Below are positions 1 through 8,602 of a stretch of DNA of 64,000 nt, piece after piece. Location: the NCBI GenBank assembly GCA_033239525.1, contig BSYO01000025.1:2762001-2826000 (forward strand), read 5' to 3'. Position 1 is the stretch's first letter, and each line of letters begins with the position of its first letter. The notes under the pieces were generated by a model. The model was given only the letters and a program-made list of their open reading frames with translations. It had not been told where the DNA came from and made no database searches. The DNA comes from Nepenthes gracilis (lineage: Eukaryota > Streptophyta > Magnoliopsida > Caryophyllales > Nepenthaceae). The translations under genes were made by a program, and so were the position numbers.

Positions 1-131
1 GACCATCTTTGGTCAGATCCGGAGAAAAAAGTTGACCGGCTCTATTAACCGTCTTTGGTCAGATCCGGAGAAGAAAGTTGACCGAATCTATTGACCGTCT
101 TTGGTCAGATCCGGAGAAAAAAGTTTGTATG
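1..131. repeat. 46-bp tandem repeat, about 2.8 copies
   Basis: The phrase beginning accgtctttggtcagatccg recurs with period 46 (units starting near 1, 47 and 93). It sits upstream of the antisense ORF of the first retroelement, in the interval that leads to the off-window 3' LTR. Confidence 0.85.
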
Positions 132-174
132 AGCCCTGAGTGACGCGTGGCCTTTAGCCGGCCTATCAGGCTGA

Positions 175-312
175 AAGCGGACACGTGTCTTTAGCTGATG
201 AAATCACGATTCCAGCCATTAATACGTCAGAAGATTTGTTTCAAAAAAAGCCCATTTGGGAAGCGACACGTGGCCAGAATGATGGCGTGCCTTCTCGAGG
301 AATTTTAAGGCG
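175..312 (+). promoter_or_regulatory. Putative promoter of the antisense ORF: two G-boxes, weak TATA
   Basis: Two CACGTG cores occur at 182-187 and 277-282; the second lies in the context gcgacacgtggc. A TATA-like gaattttaagg lies at 300-310. The second element has the same gcgacacgtggc context followed about 40 bp later by tatttaaag (13831-13888), upstream of its own antisense ORF. Conservation of box, order and spacing between two diverged elements suggests a real plus-strand promoter, an inference from sequence alone. Confidence 0.5.
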
Positions 313-447
313 TTCATACTTGCCCATTAAGTTTTTCTCCTTTACACTTAGTATTTTTTTCACACCTTCTACTCTGCTTTTTCGTCTTTAACCTACTTTC
401 CCATCCTCCTTCTGCAATTCCAGAAAAACCCTAACCTTCCTGCAAGC

Positions 448-2011
448 ATGATTTCGATTTCTGTTGCTGACATTCCCTCTGTTCTTCAAGGGGGTAACGT
501 CAAAGAGCTATGCATAGAGTTTAACATCCCAAAGGACATTGCGTGGAGGGTTCCGGAGAAGGATGACATAGCCTTTGCACCGCCGGTGGGACACGTGACT
601 ATATACGAGGCCCACCTGAGGAGCGGCCTTTGTCTTCTTCTCCCAAACGATTTACAGTCAATCCTTCAGGCCTTACGGGTCCCCATCGCATAGCTTCACG
701 CCAATGCTGTACGGTATTTGTGTACTTTCTGCTTTTTTTCGTAAATATTCTCGGCGGTTAACTATGCTGATGGTAAAGGGTCTGTTCAAGATCAACCAGG
801 GTGGAGAGTGGGTCTCCTTGGTTCCACGTAGTAGCCTGAAGGTAAATACGACCATCTACGATTACTGAAGAACTGGAAAAATCGATTCTTCTTTGTTAGT
901 GTGACTGAGACCTGGCCCCTGACTAAGGATTGGGGCCAGGTGCTCGATGTTTACACTGGGATGCCGTCAAAGGCTGAGATAGTGTCCCTAGAGTGACTGA
1001 GGAAGTTGGTCAAGACCCACATCTCTGACTGTAAGAGAGACTTCTTGGTCTCCCGGGTCGAGACCAAGAAGGTGAATTGGGGTCCGCCCTCTCCCATCCA
1101 AAAGTTCAAGGCACCACCGCCGGCGGTCATAATGCAGCTGGAGGACTCTAGGGGTCTGATCATCTGTCCCCGCTCAACTGACGACCACTTCATCGGCCCC
1201 AAGCCTAAGAGGATGACTGTGGAGAAGCCCTCCTCATCGTCTTTGGGGTCGAACTACATCATTGTCAGGATTTGCAGCGGTCCTGGCAGCACCACTGGGA
1301 TGGAGAAGACGTTTGAGGACATGTCGGAAGTTGAGGCCAGAGGCGTTATACTGGCGCAGCCTACGCCACAGGTGGTTCTTCAACCTACGCCAACAGAGAT
1401 TTTACCAGAGCCAGCCTGTGAGCCGTCGGTGGAGGCATAGGAGCCGTCAGTTGGCTCACCAACCATGCAGCTGTCGGCTGAGCAACTGGTGATTGACCTC
1501 GATCTTCCTGCCGCTACAGTGGAGGCCGTCGCTGGGAAGCCTACCGCCGCTACGGACGATATTGATGAAGGGCTCCTGGAGGACAACCTGGAGGAGGCCG
1601 CCGCTATTCCTGCTCATGAGGGCATCACTTCCAACCCGCCACCGCTAGAGCCAGACTTGGAGGCCAGGCCTGATAGGCCCACATGGAGAGTCTGTGAGGT
1701 ACAATTTTCTGTGACGTTTTCTACGCAACTTCTCATTTAAAGTCTCTAACTTGTTTTGTCATTTGGTGCAGAAGGAGAAAGTGCTGGATGCCGTTACAAA
1801 GGCGATTGACCAGCGGGACCGGGTGATCTCTGACAGGGAGGTAGAGATCACTTGGCTGGATGTGAAGCTGGCGGCTTCAGGGGCAGAGCACCGGTTGGAT
1901 GTTGCCGCCTTGGAGACCGTTCTGGCCAACACAGAGGCCGAGAACACAAGCCTAAAAGAGGAGAATGCTCGGCTGCGGGAGGAGAACAAGCAGATTATAG
2001 GGCACCTTTAG
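448..2011 (+). pseudogene. Spliced antisense ORF of Tat-like element 1 (Transposase_28-like plus coiled coil), broken
   Basis: Exon 1 runs 448-1698 in one frame and exon 2 runs 1772-2011. The first 80 codons (ending VPIA, in a context like HANAVRYL after the stop) resemble Pfam Transposase_28, the putative gypsy-type transposon domain carried by many plant Ty3 elements. A Pro/Glu/Ala-rich linker follows (about 1320-1690). Exon 2 is a charged heptad-rich coiled coil, with runs such as SLKEENARLREENK. In-frame stops occur at 691-693 and 1438-1440 and several more lie near 740-950, so it is not functional. Removing the 73-bp intron joins GAG at 1696-1698 to AAG at 1772 in frame. Its strand is opposite to gag-pol. 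Function of this family is unknown. Confidence 0.75.
1699..1771 (+). other. Intron in antisense ORF 1 (GT-AG, 73 bp)
   Basis: Begins gtacaatttt after gtctgtgag and ends in a T-rich tract followed by ggtgcag. Unspliced reading meets a TAA at 1738-1740. Excision restores one frame into the coiled coil. The homologous ORF of element 2 has a similar intron at the same relative place. Confidence 0.65.
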
Positions 2012-2313
2012 CCAGCTTGGCGGGCAGTTGACAGAGTTAGAGAACCGTCTGAGCCTCCGATACGTCCCCACTAGATTGAGCAACTGATGTGGTCGCAGAT
2101 GTGAGAAGGGGTCAATATGTGTTGGTGTATCACGCGGCTTATTGACCCTAATTTTTCGGTGGACCTACTTAATATGTCAAACGGGTCTACCCAGACCCAC
2201 GAAAATCTTGTGGGGGATCCGCGAGACAGTCAGGCGCCGCCTCCCTGGCTTTTTGTCGATTTTTAGTCTTCTCTTTTTACTTGTATCATGTATAATGTAA
2301 TACATTTGATAGC

Positions 2314-2319
2314 AATAAA
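2314..2319 (+). terminator. Candidate poly(A) signal AATAAA for antisense ORF 1
   Basis: AATAAA at 2314-2319, about 300 bp after the ORF stop, preceded by a tgtataatgtaata-rich stretch typical of plant far-upstream elements. No transcript evidence is available. Confidence 0.4.
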
Positions 2320-2649
2320 ATGAGAATCCTCCCACTTTGTGTCTATTTCCTTTTACTGCTTTAGATTTATATGTTTGTTATACTGAACGGCTAACTGAGT
2401 TGGTTGGCTGCCATTATATTACTGCCAAAGGAATGGAATCCTTAGGTTTTTTTTTGTAGGCAGCTGTGTATGTGTTAGCCGATCAAGTAGTAGTGGTTTG
2501 TGAGTAAAGCCTGGTGGGGCTGCCCAAGTATTGACTTGGGCGGCCAACCTTGGAGAAGAATTTTTCTCCCTTCGACCATCGTTGACTGATCATGCTATCT
2601 TCTCGTGAAGGAGGTCGTTGCGTGTGCTGCGCTAGTCTCTTAAGATTTT

Positions 2650-2892
2650 GACTGCTAGCGGGCCACTTAGATGACTAAGGTTTAGATTCGACCACCTATG
2701 GGCTACCTGGATGACCAGGGTTTAATACGACCGCTAATGAGCCGCTCTGATGACCGAGGTTCATACTAGATTGCTCATGGGCCACCTAGATGACCAGAGT
2801 TTAAGTACGACCGCTAAAGGCCGCTCAGATGACCGAGGTTCATATTCAACCACTTATGGGCCGCCTGGATGACCAGGGTTTAGTAACGAGAC
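2650..2892. repeat. About 40-bp tandem repeat, six degenerate copies, two alternating subtypes
   Basis: Units read ggccacctgGATGACCAGGGTTTaa and gagccgctctGATGACCGAGGTTCat alternately, period 39-41 bp, so the higher-order unit is about 80 bp. The array lies between the end of pol and the antisense ORF, the hypervariable 3' UTR of Tat/Ogre-type elements known to seed satellites. Confidence 0.8.
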
Positions 2893-3071
2893 GGTGAAGA
2901 CCCTCCCGACTTATAAGCAGTCTAGGTCGGATAAACCTGCAAAGTAAACACACACATATATATATGCACATGAAAGGAGAAGCAAATATGCTAAGGAAAT
3001 ACTTATTTTGACAAATTAAAACAAGTAGGCGAATGCGTACACATAATAATACAAGTACATACCTAGGTCCC

Positions 3072-4024
3072 TTATTGGAAGTAGCGTTTGAGGTGGATCG
3101 CGTTCCACGTTCATGGGACCTACTTTTCGTCCAGGTTTCAGAGTTTGTACGCTCCGTTTCGCAGGATGGCGGAGATTAGGAAGGGCCCTTCCCAATTAGG
3201 GGAGAGCTTGTTGTAGTCGACCAGTTTGCCTGTGGCCTCAACGCCTCGTATGACCAAATCCCCAATATCGAATTATCGTGCCTTTACTTTTTTGTTGTAG
3301 TATCGGGCAATCCGATGTTGGTAGGCCGCTATCCGTATTCTGACAGCGTCGCGGGTTTCCTCCAACAAGTCTAGGTGTTTCTTGATTTTCTGGGAGTTAC
3401 CCCGTGGGTCAAACGATTCCACTCTAAGATTTGGAAGCCCAATTTCGACCGAGGTTACCACTTTAGTCCCGTAGCAGAGACTGAAGGGTGTCTCGCTCGT
3501 TGGCTCTTTTGGGGTTGTCCGGTAAACCCAGAGAACTGAGGGGAGCTCGTCTACCCAGGAGCCCCTTGCGTCTTCCAGCTGGTCTTTAACCCGTGGAGTA
3601 GCGTCCGGTTCGTGACCTCCACCTGTCTATTCGCTTGGGGGTATGCCACCAAAGTGTAGACCAGCTTGATACCAAGGCTGGCTCAATATTTGGTGAAGCA
3701 TTTTTTCGAGAATTAGATCCCGTTGTCAGTCATGACGACCTCTGGGACGCCAAATCTGCAAATAATGTTCTGGTGAAGGAATTCAAGAACGTTGTGCTCT
3801 GTGATTTTCGCCAGTGGGATGGCCTCGACCCACTTTGTGAAGTAGTCGATACTCGTGATGATGAACTTCCTTTGCCTCGTGGCAATGGAAAATTGGCTGA
3901 GAATATCGAGCCCCCATTGCGCGAAGGGCCATGGGGCCTGAAGCGACTTCAGGTCAGCGGATGGCTGATGCTGACTGTTACTGTGAAGCTGGCAGCTTTC
4001 ACACTTCTTCACAAATTCGAGCAC
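3072..4024 (-). pseudogene. Integrase region of Tat-like element 1, broken
   Basis: From 4024 downward the product shows the end of the zinc-binding head (KKCESCQLH) and the start of the catalytic core: WGLDI with the first Asp, FIITSIDYFTKWVEAIPL, and GVPEVVMTDNG with the second Asp. Between about 3470 and 3710 the frame is disrupted and the catalytic Glu is not in a readable frame. It resumes at 3461-3273 (AYQHRIARYYNKKVKAR). Past an in-frame stop it continues to a C-terminal segment with KLSPNWEGPF and ends in LKRYFQ at 3072. Core and C-terminal organisation fit rve-type integrase of Ty3/gypsy. Non-functional. Confidence 0.85.
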
Positions 4025-4533
4025 ATCCTTTTATATCGAGAGCCAATAGTAGCCCTGCCACATGATCTTGAAGGCTAAGTTTTTTCCACCAACATGTGCT
4101 CCGCAAATCCCGATGCGCACTTTGCCTAAAGCGTAGTCAGCCTCTCCGGGAGTTAGGTATCGGAAGTATGGGGTTGAGTAACCACGGAGATATAGCCGCC
4201 CATCAATCACAGTATACTAGCCAGCTATCTTTTTTATTCGCTTAGCATTCTTTGCATCTTCTGGCAACAATCCGCCAGCCAGATATTTAAGGTAGGGCAT
4301 CGTCTAGTTTTCCGCTTCAAAAATCTGCATCGCCTCCTACTTCTCTATGTTGGGAGCGTTCAGAATCTCCCTCATGTCCCTCGAGTACTATTCTGGATTT
4401 TTAGCTGCAGTGGCTCTAGCTAGCTGGTCTGCCTTCCAGTTTTCAGTTCTAGGAATATGAACCAAGGTTAGTTTGGCGAAACCCTGGGCGGCCTCCCTCG
4501 CCTTTGCCAAATACTTGGTCAGGTGAGGGTTGC

Positions 4534-5280
4534 TTACCTCGAAGTCTCGTTAACTTGGTTAACGATCAGTTCGGAGTCGCTGTAGACCGCCAACCTCTTG
4601 GCAGAGCATTCCTTTGCTAATCGTAATCTGGCTAACAGGGCTTCGTATTCGGTAACGTTATTGGTTGCTGGGAAATTGAGTTTGAGAGAATACTTCACCT
4701 TAAACCCATCTGGGGTCATGAGGACCACTCCAATGCCATTGCTGGTGTCTGTAGACAATCCGTTTAGGTAAAGTACCCATTTTGGAACTCCGTCAAGCTG
4801 TACTGCGCTTTCTATGGGTTGTTTTTCAATAACTGAGGTCGTGGTCTCAACAATGAAGTCAGCCAGAGCCTGCGCTTTTACAGCAGGTTTGGGTTGGAAT
4901 TCGATATCGAACTCGCTCAACTCGATAGCCCACTTTACCAGCCGTCTAGAAACATCGGGTTTCTGAAGTATACCTTTTAGAGGCTGGTCAGTGAGGACCA
5001 CTACGCGGTGCGCCTGAAAATATGGCCTTAACTTTCTCGCAGAGAATATAAGTGCTAATGCTAGCTTTTCTACACGTGAGTAGCGCATGTCTAGGCCCGT
5101 CAACGTTTTACTCACGTAGTAGTTCGGCTATTGAGTGTCGGCATCCTGGCGTATGAGGACGGAGCTAAGGGATACCTCTGACACCGCCGATAGAAATACA
5201 GCTCTTCTCTGCCCTAAGACGACGCCAGCAGTGGTGGGCTAGCCAAATATCGCTTCAATTTATTGAAAGCTGTCTGGCAG
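4534..5280 (-). pseudogene. RNase H plus second (archaeal-type) RNase H, Tat-like element 1
   Basis: Residues encoded from 5115 downward carry the RT-linked RNase H (YSRVEKLALALIFSARKLRP, VVVLTDQPLKGILQ, RLVKWAIELSEFDIEF). A second RNase H follows from about 4840 (WVLYLNG, NNVTEYEALLARL, VYSDSELIVNQV). A tandem second RNase H is diagnostic of the Tat lineage. The first catalytic Asp of the second domain, normally in a VDG context, reads LNG here, and a frame break lies near 5115-5290. The open frame ends at 4534, short of the domain's last motif. Inactive by inspection. Confidence 0.85.
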
Positions 5281-5291
5281 TTTGCTATCCA

Positions 5292-5804
5292 TTAAAACTT
5301 GTTGGATTTTGTCCCTCTTAGGGCCTTAAAAAAGGGCTGGTATTTGTCGCCAGACTTCGCGAGGAAACAGGATAACGCTGCTAGCCGTCCAGTCAATCGC
5401 TGGACGTCCTTTACGCTCCGCGAGGAAGCCATGTCTACGATGGCCTTAATCTTCTCTGAGTTTTCCTCAATCCCTCGTCGGGAGACAATGAAACCAAAGA
5501 ATTTACCGGAGGCTACCCCGAAAACAAACTTAGCCGGGTTCAGCTTCATGTGAGGTTTGCAGAGCACCTCAAACGACTCTACCAGGTCGCGGATGTGGTC
5601 GCCGGTGACTCTGCTCTTGACGAGCAAGTCGTCGATGTAGACCTCCATGTTGCGACCGATCTGTTTTTCAAACATCTTGTTGACCAGTAGTTGATAGGTT
5701 GCTTCAGTGTTTTTCAGTCCGAATGGCGTCACTTTGTAGTAGTAGGTGCCCTGATCCGTCATGAACAAGGTGTGCTCCTCGTTCTTGTGGGCTAAGTGGG
5801 CCAA
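5292..5804 (-). pseudogene. Reverse transcriptase fragment, Tat-like element 1
   Basis: About 170 codons covering the middle and end of a Ty3 RT. Visible are FMTDQGTYYYKVTPFGLKN, the active-site box MEVYIDDLLVKS (YxDD type), and the thumb/connection stretch FGFIVSRRGIEENSEKIKAI. The N-terminal half of RT, the protease and the C-terminal part of gag are missing: gag-like frame ends near 5830 and RT begins almost at once. The join lies between two copies of ttcttgtgggc(c/t)aagt. Confidence 0.9.
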
Positions 5805-5829
5805 GTGCTTGGCCCCGGAAGGTCTGAGG

Positions 5830-6722
5830 GTTCTTGTGGGCCAAGTACTTGAAGAAGTCCCCGTAGGTCAGCGTAGAGATGAAACAGCCCAACTTTATCT
5901 CTTTCGTGATCCACGGAATCCTCCTGGCCTCCGTCATGAAACGGTCTAGGAATCTCCGTGGGTTCTCCCCTGACTTCTGCTTGATATGGAAGAGATTCCA
6001 CGGCTGCTTCTATTTCCATCGGCTCGAGACATACTGAGTCAGGAAGAGGTCGGTAAGCTCCCTGAAGCTTCGAATAGAGTCTGAAGGGAGGTGATGGAAC
6101 CAAATGCGAGCATCTCCCTTCAGCGTGAGTGGGAAGCAGCGGCACATCGTTGATTCTTTCAACCCTTGTAGACTCAGATGGATGCAGAAGTGATCCAAAT
6201 GGTCAATTGAATCACTGCTCCCATCGTATAAGTTAAGGGAAGGCATTTTAAACTTGGTGGGCAGTGGACGATTTAAGATCTCCGCTGTGAAAGGAGATCG
6301 GTCAAAGTCAACAGCGTGCTCATCGTCCTTGGACAAGCGGTTCTAAATCTTTTTCACCCGTGGATCTGCACGAGTAATGTTGGTAGATCTCTTAGAGTTG
6401 AGGTAAGCCCTCAACTCTATTTTGTCCCCAAAGGGTCCAATAGCCGGTCGGCTACTGCTTCCAGTGAACCCGACAGTCCCGGAGGCTCGCTCCTGGATTG
6501 ACTTTTCATTCTCTGCTCGAGAGTATTACGGGTTTCTTCTTTCCAGACTTTCTCCCGACGTTGTGCTCCGAGAGAGCTCTTCAAGCCTGTTCTGGCCTGG
6601 AGCGCGTGAAGAGGTTGGGATCTGATCATTTGCCAGCTTCCTGGGCCTTCTAGCCATCTTCTTTTTCCTCGGGCCACCTTTTCTGGTGGCCGGCACAGGG
6701 ACGGATCAGGGCGGAGCCTCAT
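5830..6722 (-). pseudogene. Gag (capsid) remnant of Tat-like element 1
   Basis: The best-preserved part (6336-6010) matches the plant retrotransposon gag core: FKMPSLNLYDGSSDSIDHL, LKGDARIWFHHLPSDSI and FRELTDLFLTQY. A stop follows SSRWK, after which the same frame goes on (RRFLDRFMTEARR, GCFISTLTYGDFF) to about 5830, where the internal deletion cuts it. The N-terminal part (6722-6340) is Arg/Ser-rich and frame-broken. Gag would form the virus-like particle in the cytoplasm; this copy cannot. No zinc knuckle remains. Confidence 0.85.
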
Positions 6723-6980
6723 ACTGTGGCTGTTCTTGTCGAGAGCAGAGTATTTGAAGCAGACAGTTATTGGTCTGTATCTACTCCATCAGTTGTTGAA
6801 AGAAAGGTGTAGGTGCCCCGCCTGTCATCCCGTTGACCAGGGTACTAACAGCGTGGTCCTGGTCGGGAGAAGTGACGTCTCTAGTTGGCTCGCTGGACTC
6901 TCGTTTTTGCCATTGCGGATGAATCTGACAATGAAAAAAGGGTGTTCTAGGGGAGTGTGGTTGGCTTTTCGTAAGCGATT

Positions 6981-6997
6981 CCCACAGACGACGCCAA
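6981..6997 (-). other. Primer-binding site of element 1
   Basis: On the minus strand TTGGCGTCGTCTGTGGG begins directly after the LTR end. It closely resembles the corresponding site in element 2 (TTGGTTCCGTCTATGGG, 17729-17713), which supports both LTR ends. Confidence 0.7.
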
Positions 6998-8049
6998 TCA
7001 TGCGTCCTTGAATCTGAACTTCGAACAGATTCAGGATGATCCACTTGTCTGGTTTCGGCTCCGTTCACCGAGTTTGGACCCTGCACACCACTAAAATGAA
7101 CAGGAGGTCAGTGTGTCGGCGAAAAGTTGTCCCTATCGAAAACACTCCGATGTTCAAGTCAGTAAACGTCCTTCGAAATCTGGGAAGAAAACTTTAAATG
7201 AGAATTGAGAGGGAACGTGCAAGAGTGTGTGGATCTCTAGATGAAAGAGAGGTAAAGCCGTCTTCTTGAATCTGGATGGTGGGTGAAGGCAGTAGGTGTC
7301 TGTCAATAGGAAGAGCGCTTGTATGCCTTTGATTTGTATTCTTTCTCTCAATGCGTTTGGATGCTTTACAGAGAGAGTATGAAAAATTTGGGGAATGCGC
7401 AGTCGAGAGCGTAGTAGTCGTCCTGCCTTGAGTGAGGACTCCATAGCTTATTTTAATGGCGGCATGGTGGTCTTCCTTGGTTGAAAAGTGTGATCCCCTG
7501 TGCCATGTTTAGGCTGCCTTCCTTGTGAAGAAGGCACGAGTTGCCTAATTAGTTGGGATTGCTTTCTTTTCTGGCGGGTAGCGACTTTCCAAATTACCTG
7601 TCTTCCTTTCGTGTATATTTCCGTTGGAAGGCTCCAATTGGTAGGAATTGGGAAGATCTTGTGCCTTCTTTATGGGAAAGGCGCCGATTTTGTCAATATC
7701 CTTTTTGGGTATTGGCTGAATTTATGGAAGGCGTAAGTCAGGAAAAGAGTCGTTGCTAACCTATTGCTGGATCGTAGACCCAAGTGGACCAGGTCCGTAG
7801 AAGCTTTCTTATTTTTTGGGCTTACTGCTACAGTGGTTACGGTCAACGCTTAAATTGACCGTCCTGAGCTTGAGTTGGCTGCCCGCCTATGTCTTAGTCG
7901 ATCAACGCTGGTATTGACCATCGGGCGCGCGTTTGGGCCTTTCAAGATTTAGACCTTCACCTCCTATTAGGCCAATCTTGGAGTTGACCGTCCAACAGGC
8001 CATTTGGGCCTTCTTTGACTATTGAGCTAGTACAGTCACAGTATACCCA
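6998..8049 (-). repeat. 5' LTR of element 1 (about 1.05 kb)
   Basis: Starts on the minus strand with TGGGTATACTG at 8049 and ends with GGACGCATGA at 6998. Ends were set by comparison with the related solo LTR at 19028-20421, which starts TGGGTACACT and ends GTACGCATCA. Shared internal landmarks include GGATATTGACAAAATCGGCGCC (solo copy: ggatattaacaagattggcgcc), tccRAATTCCT and GGGACAACTTTTCGCCGA. The terminal CA has decayed to GA. Confidence 0.8.
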
Positions 8050-8266
8050 TCATATATATATATTGAGACTATTAAATATTAAACACTATGTTTCCAATTA
8101 AGAGCCTCTCTAACTTGGGGACCGTTGGGTTTCCTATATTTTTTTAGATCTAATAATTCACATTTAATATATATTTTAGAATATAAAATAGGTTTTTCTT
8201 AATTTAGAAAAATCATGTATCAAAATGTTTATAATATATAAAAAAAAGAAATATATTATCATATTT

Positions 8267-8602
8267 TTAAAATTTTTCTAAGAAATAAATATTGGCAATT
8301 AGATTACAACAATATTCATCAATTTTAAAAATGATACATTGATGGTTGCACCCGCCTGTGGCTCGTAGGACACTAGGGAGTCGCCCATGTACATCTCTCA
8401 TGCACGTATGGCCTTTAGTGTACCCGTTAAAGGTCAAAAAAGGACATAAAGACATTGAATCCATCATTAAAGGACACGTCAAAGAAGTCCAAGTTGTCCA
8501 ACGAGTTCAATGAGCACTCGGCCAAGGTGTTACAAGGGAATCCGTAGCCCTAACACTGAAGAAACCCGCTATAGTCATCGATGTGATATTGGAGACATAC
8601 TT
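8267..8602 (-). pseudogene. Thaumatin-like protein pseudogene a, N-terminus and C-terminus missing
   Basis: The minus strand carries a decayed middle of the PR-5 protein: a stop-containing stretch aligned to [13 protein letters not shown] (8602-8530), then NTLAECSLNSLDNLD, then after a frame slip SLCPFLTFNGYTKGHTCMRDVHG and GGCNHQCIIFKIDEYCCN. Homology ends at about residue 180 of 225, in an AT-rich flank (ANIYFLEKF). Signal peptide and about the first 80 residues are absent. Right of 8602 the sequence passes directly into the conserved upstream flank (ataattattgttcgatgaata). The same truncation point is shared by the copies at 32.6 and 58.2 kb, so it predates their separation. Confidence 0.85.

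Larger units (their letters stand above)
1..8049 (-). mobile_element. Ty3/gypsy Tat-like LTR retrotransposon, degenerate, 3' end outside window
   Basis: Read on the minus strand the order is 5' LTR (8049-6998), primer-binding site, gag (about 6722-5830), reverse transcriptase, RNase H, a second RNase H, integrase (ending at 3072), tandem repeats, then an ORF in the opposite orientation (448-2011). The double RNase H and the antisense ORF between pol and the 3' LTR are traits of the Tat lineage of Ty3/gypsy. Every coding part carries stops or frameshifts, and gag is joined directly to the middle of RT, so the copy is dead. The 3' LTR and polypurine tract lie left of base 1, so no target-site duplication can be read. 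The right flank (8050 onward) matches the flank of the pseudogene at 22.3 kb, showing that it landed in a thaumatin-cluster flank. Confidence 0.9.

Noticed and set aside
3635..4078. 147-codon plus-strand ORF
   Set aside because: Antisense shadow of the integrase on the minus strand (3713-4024), which has clear motifs.
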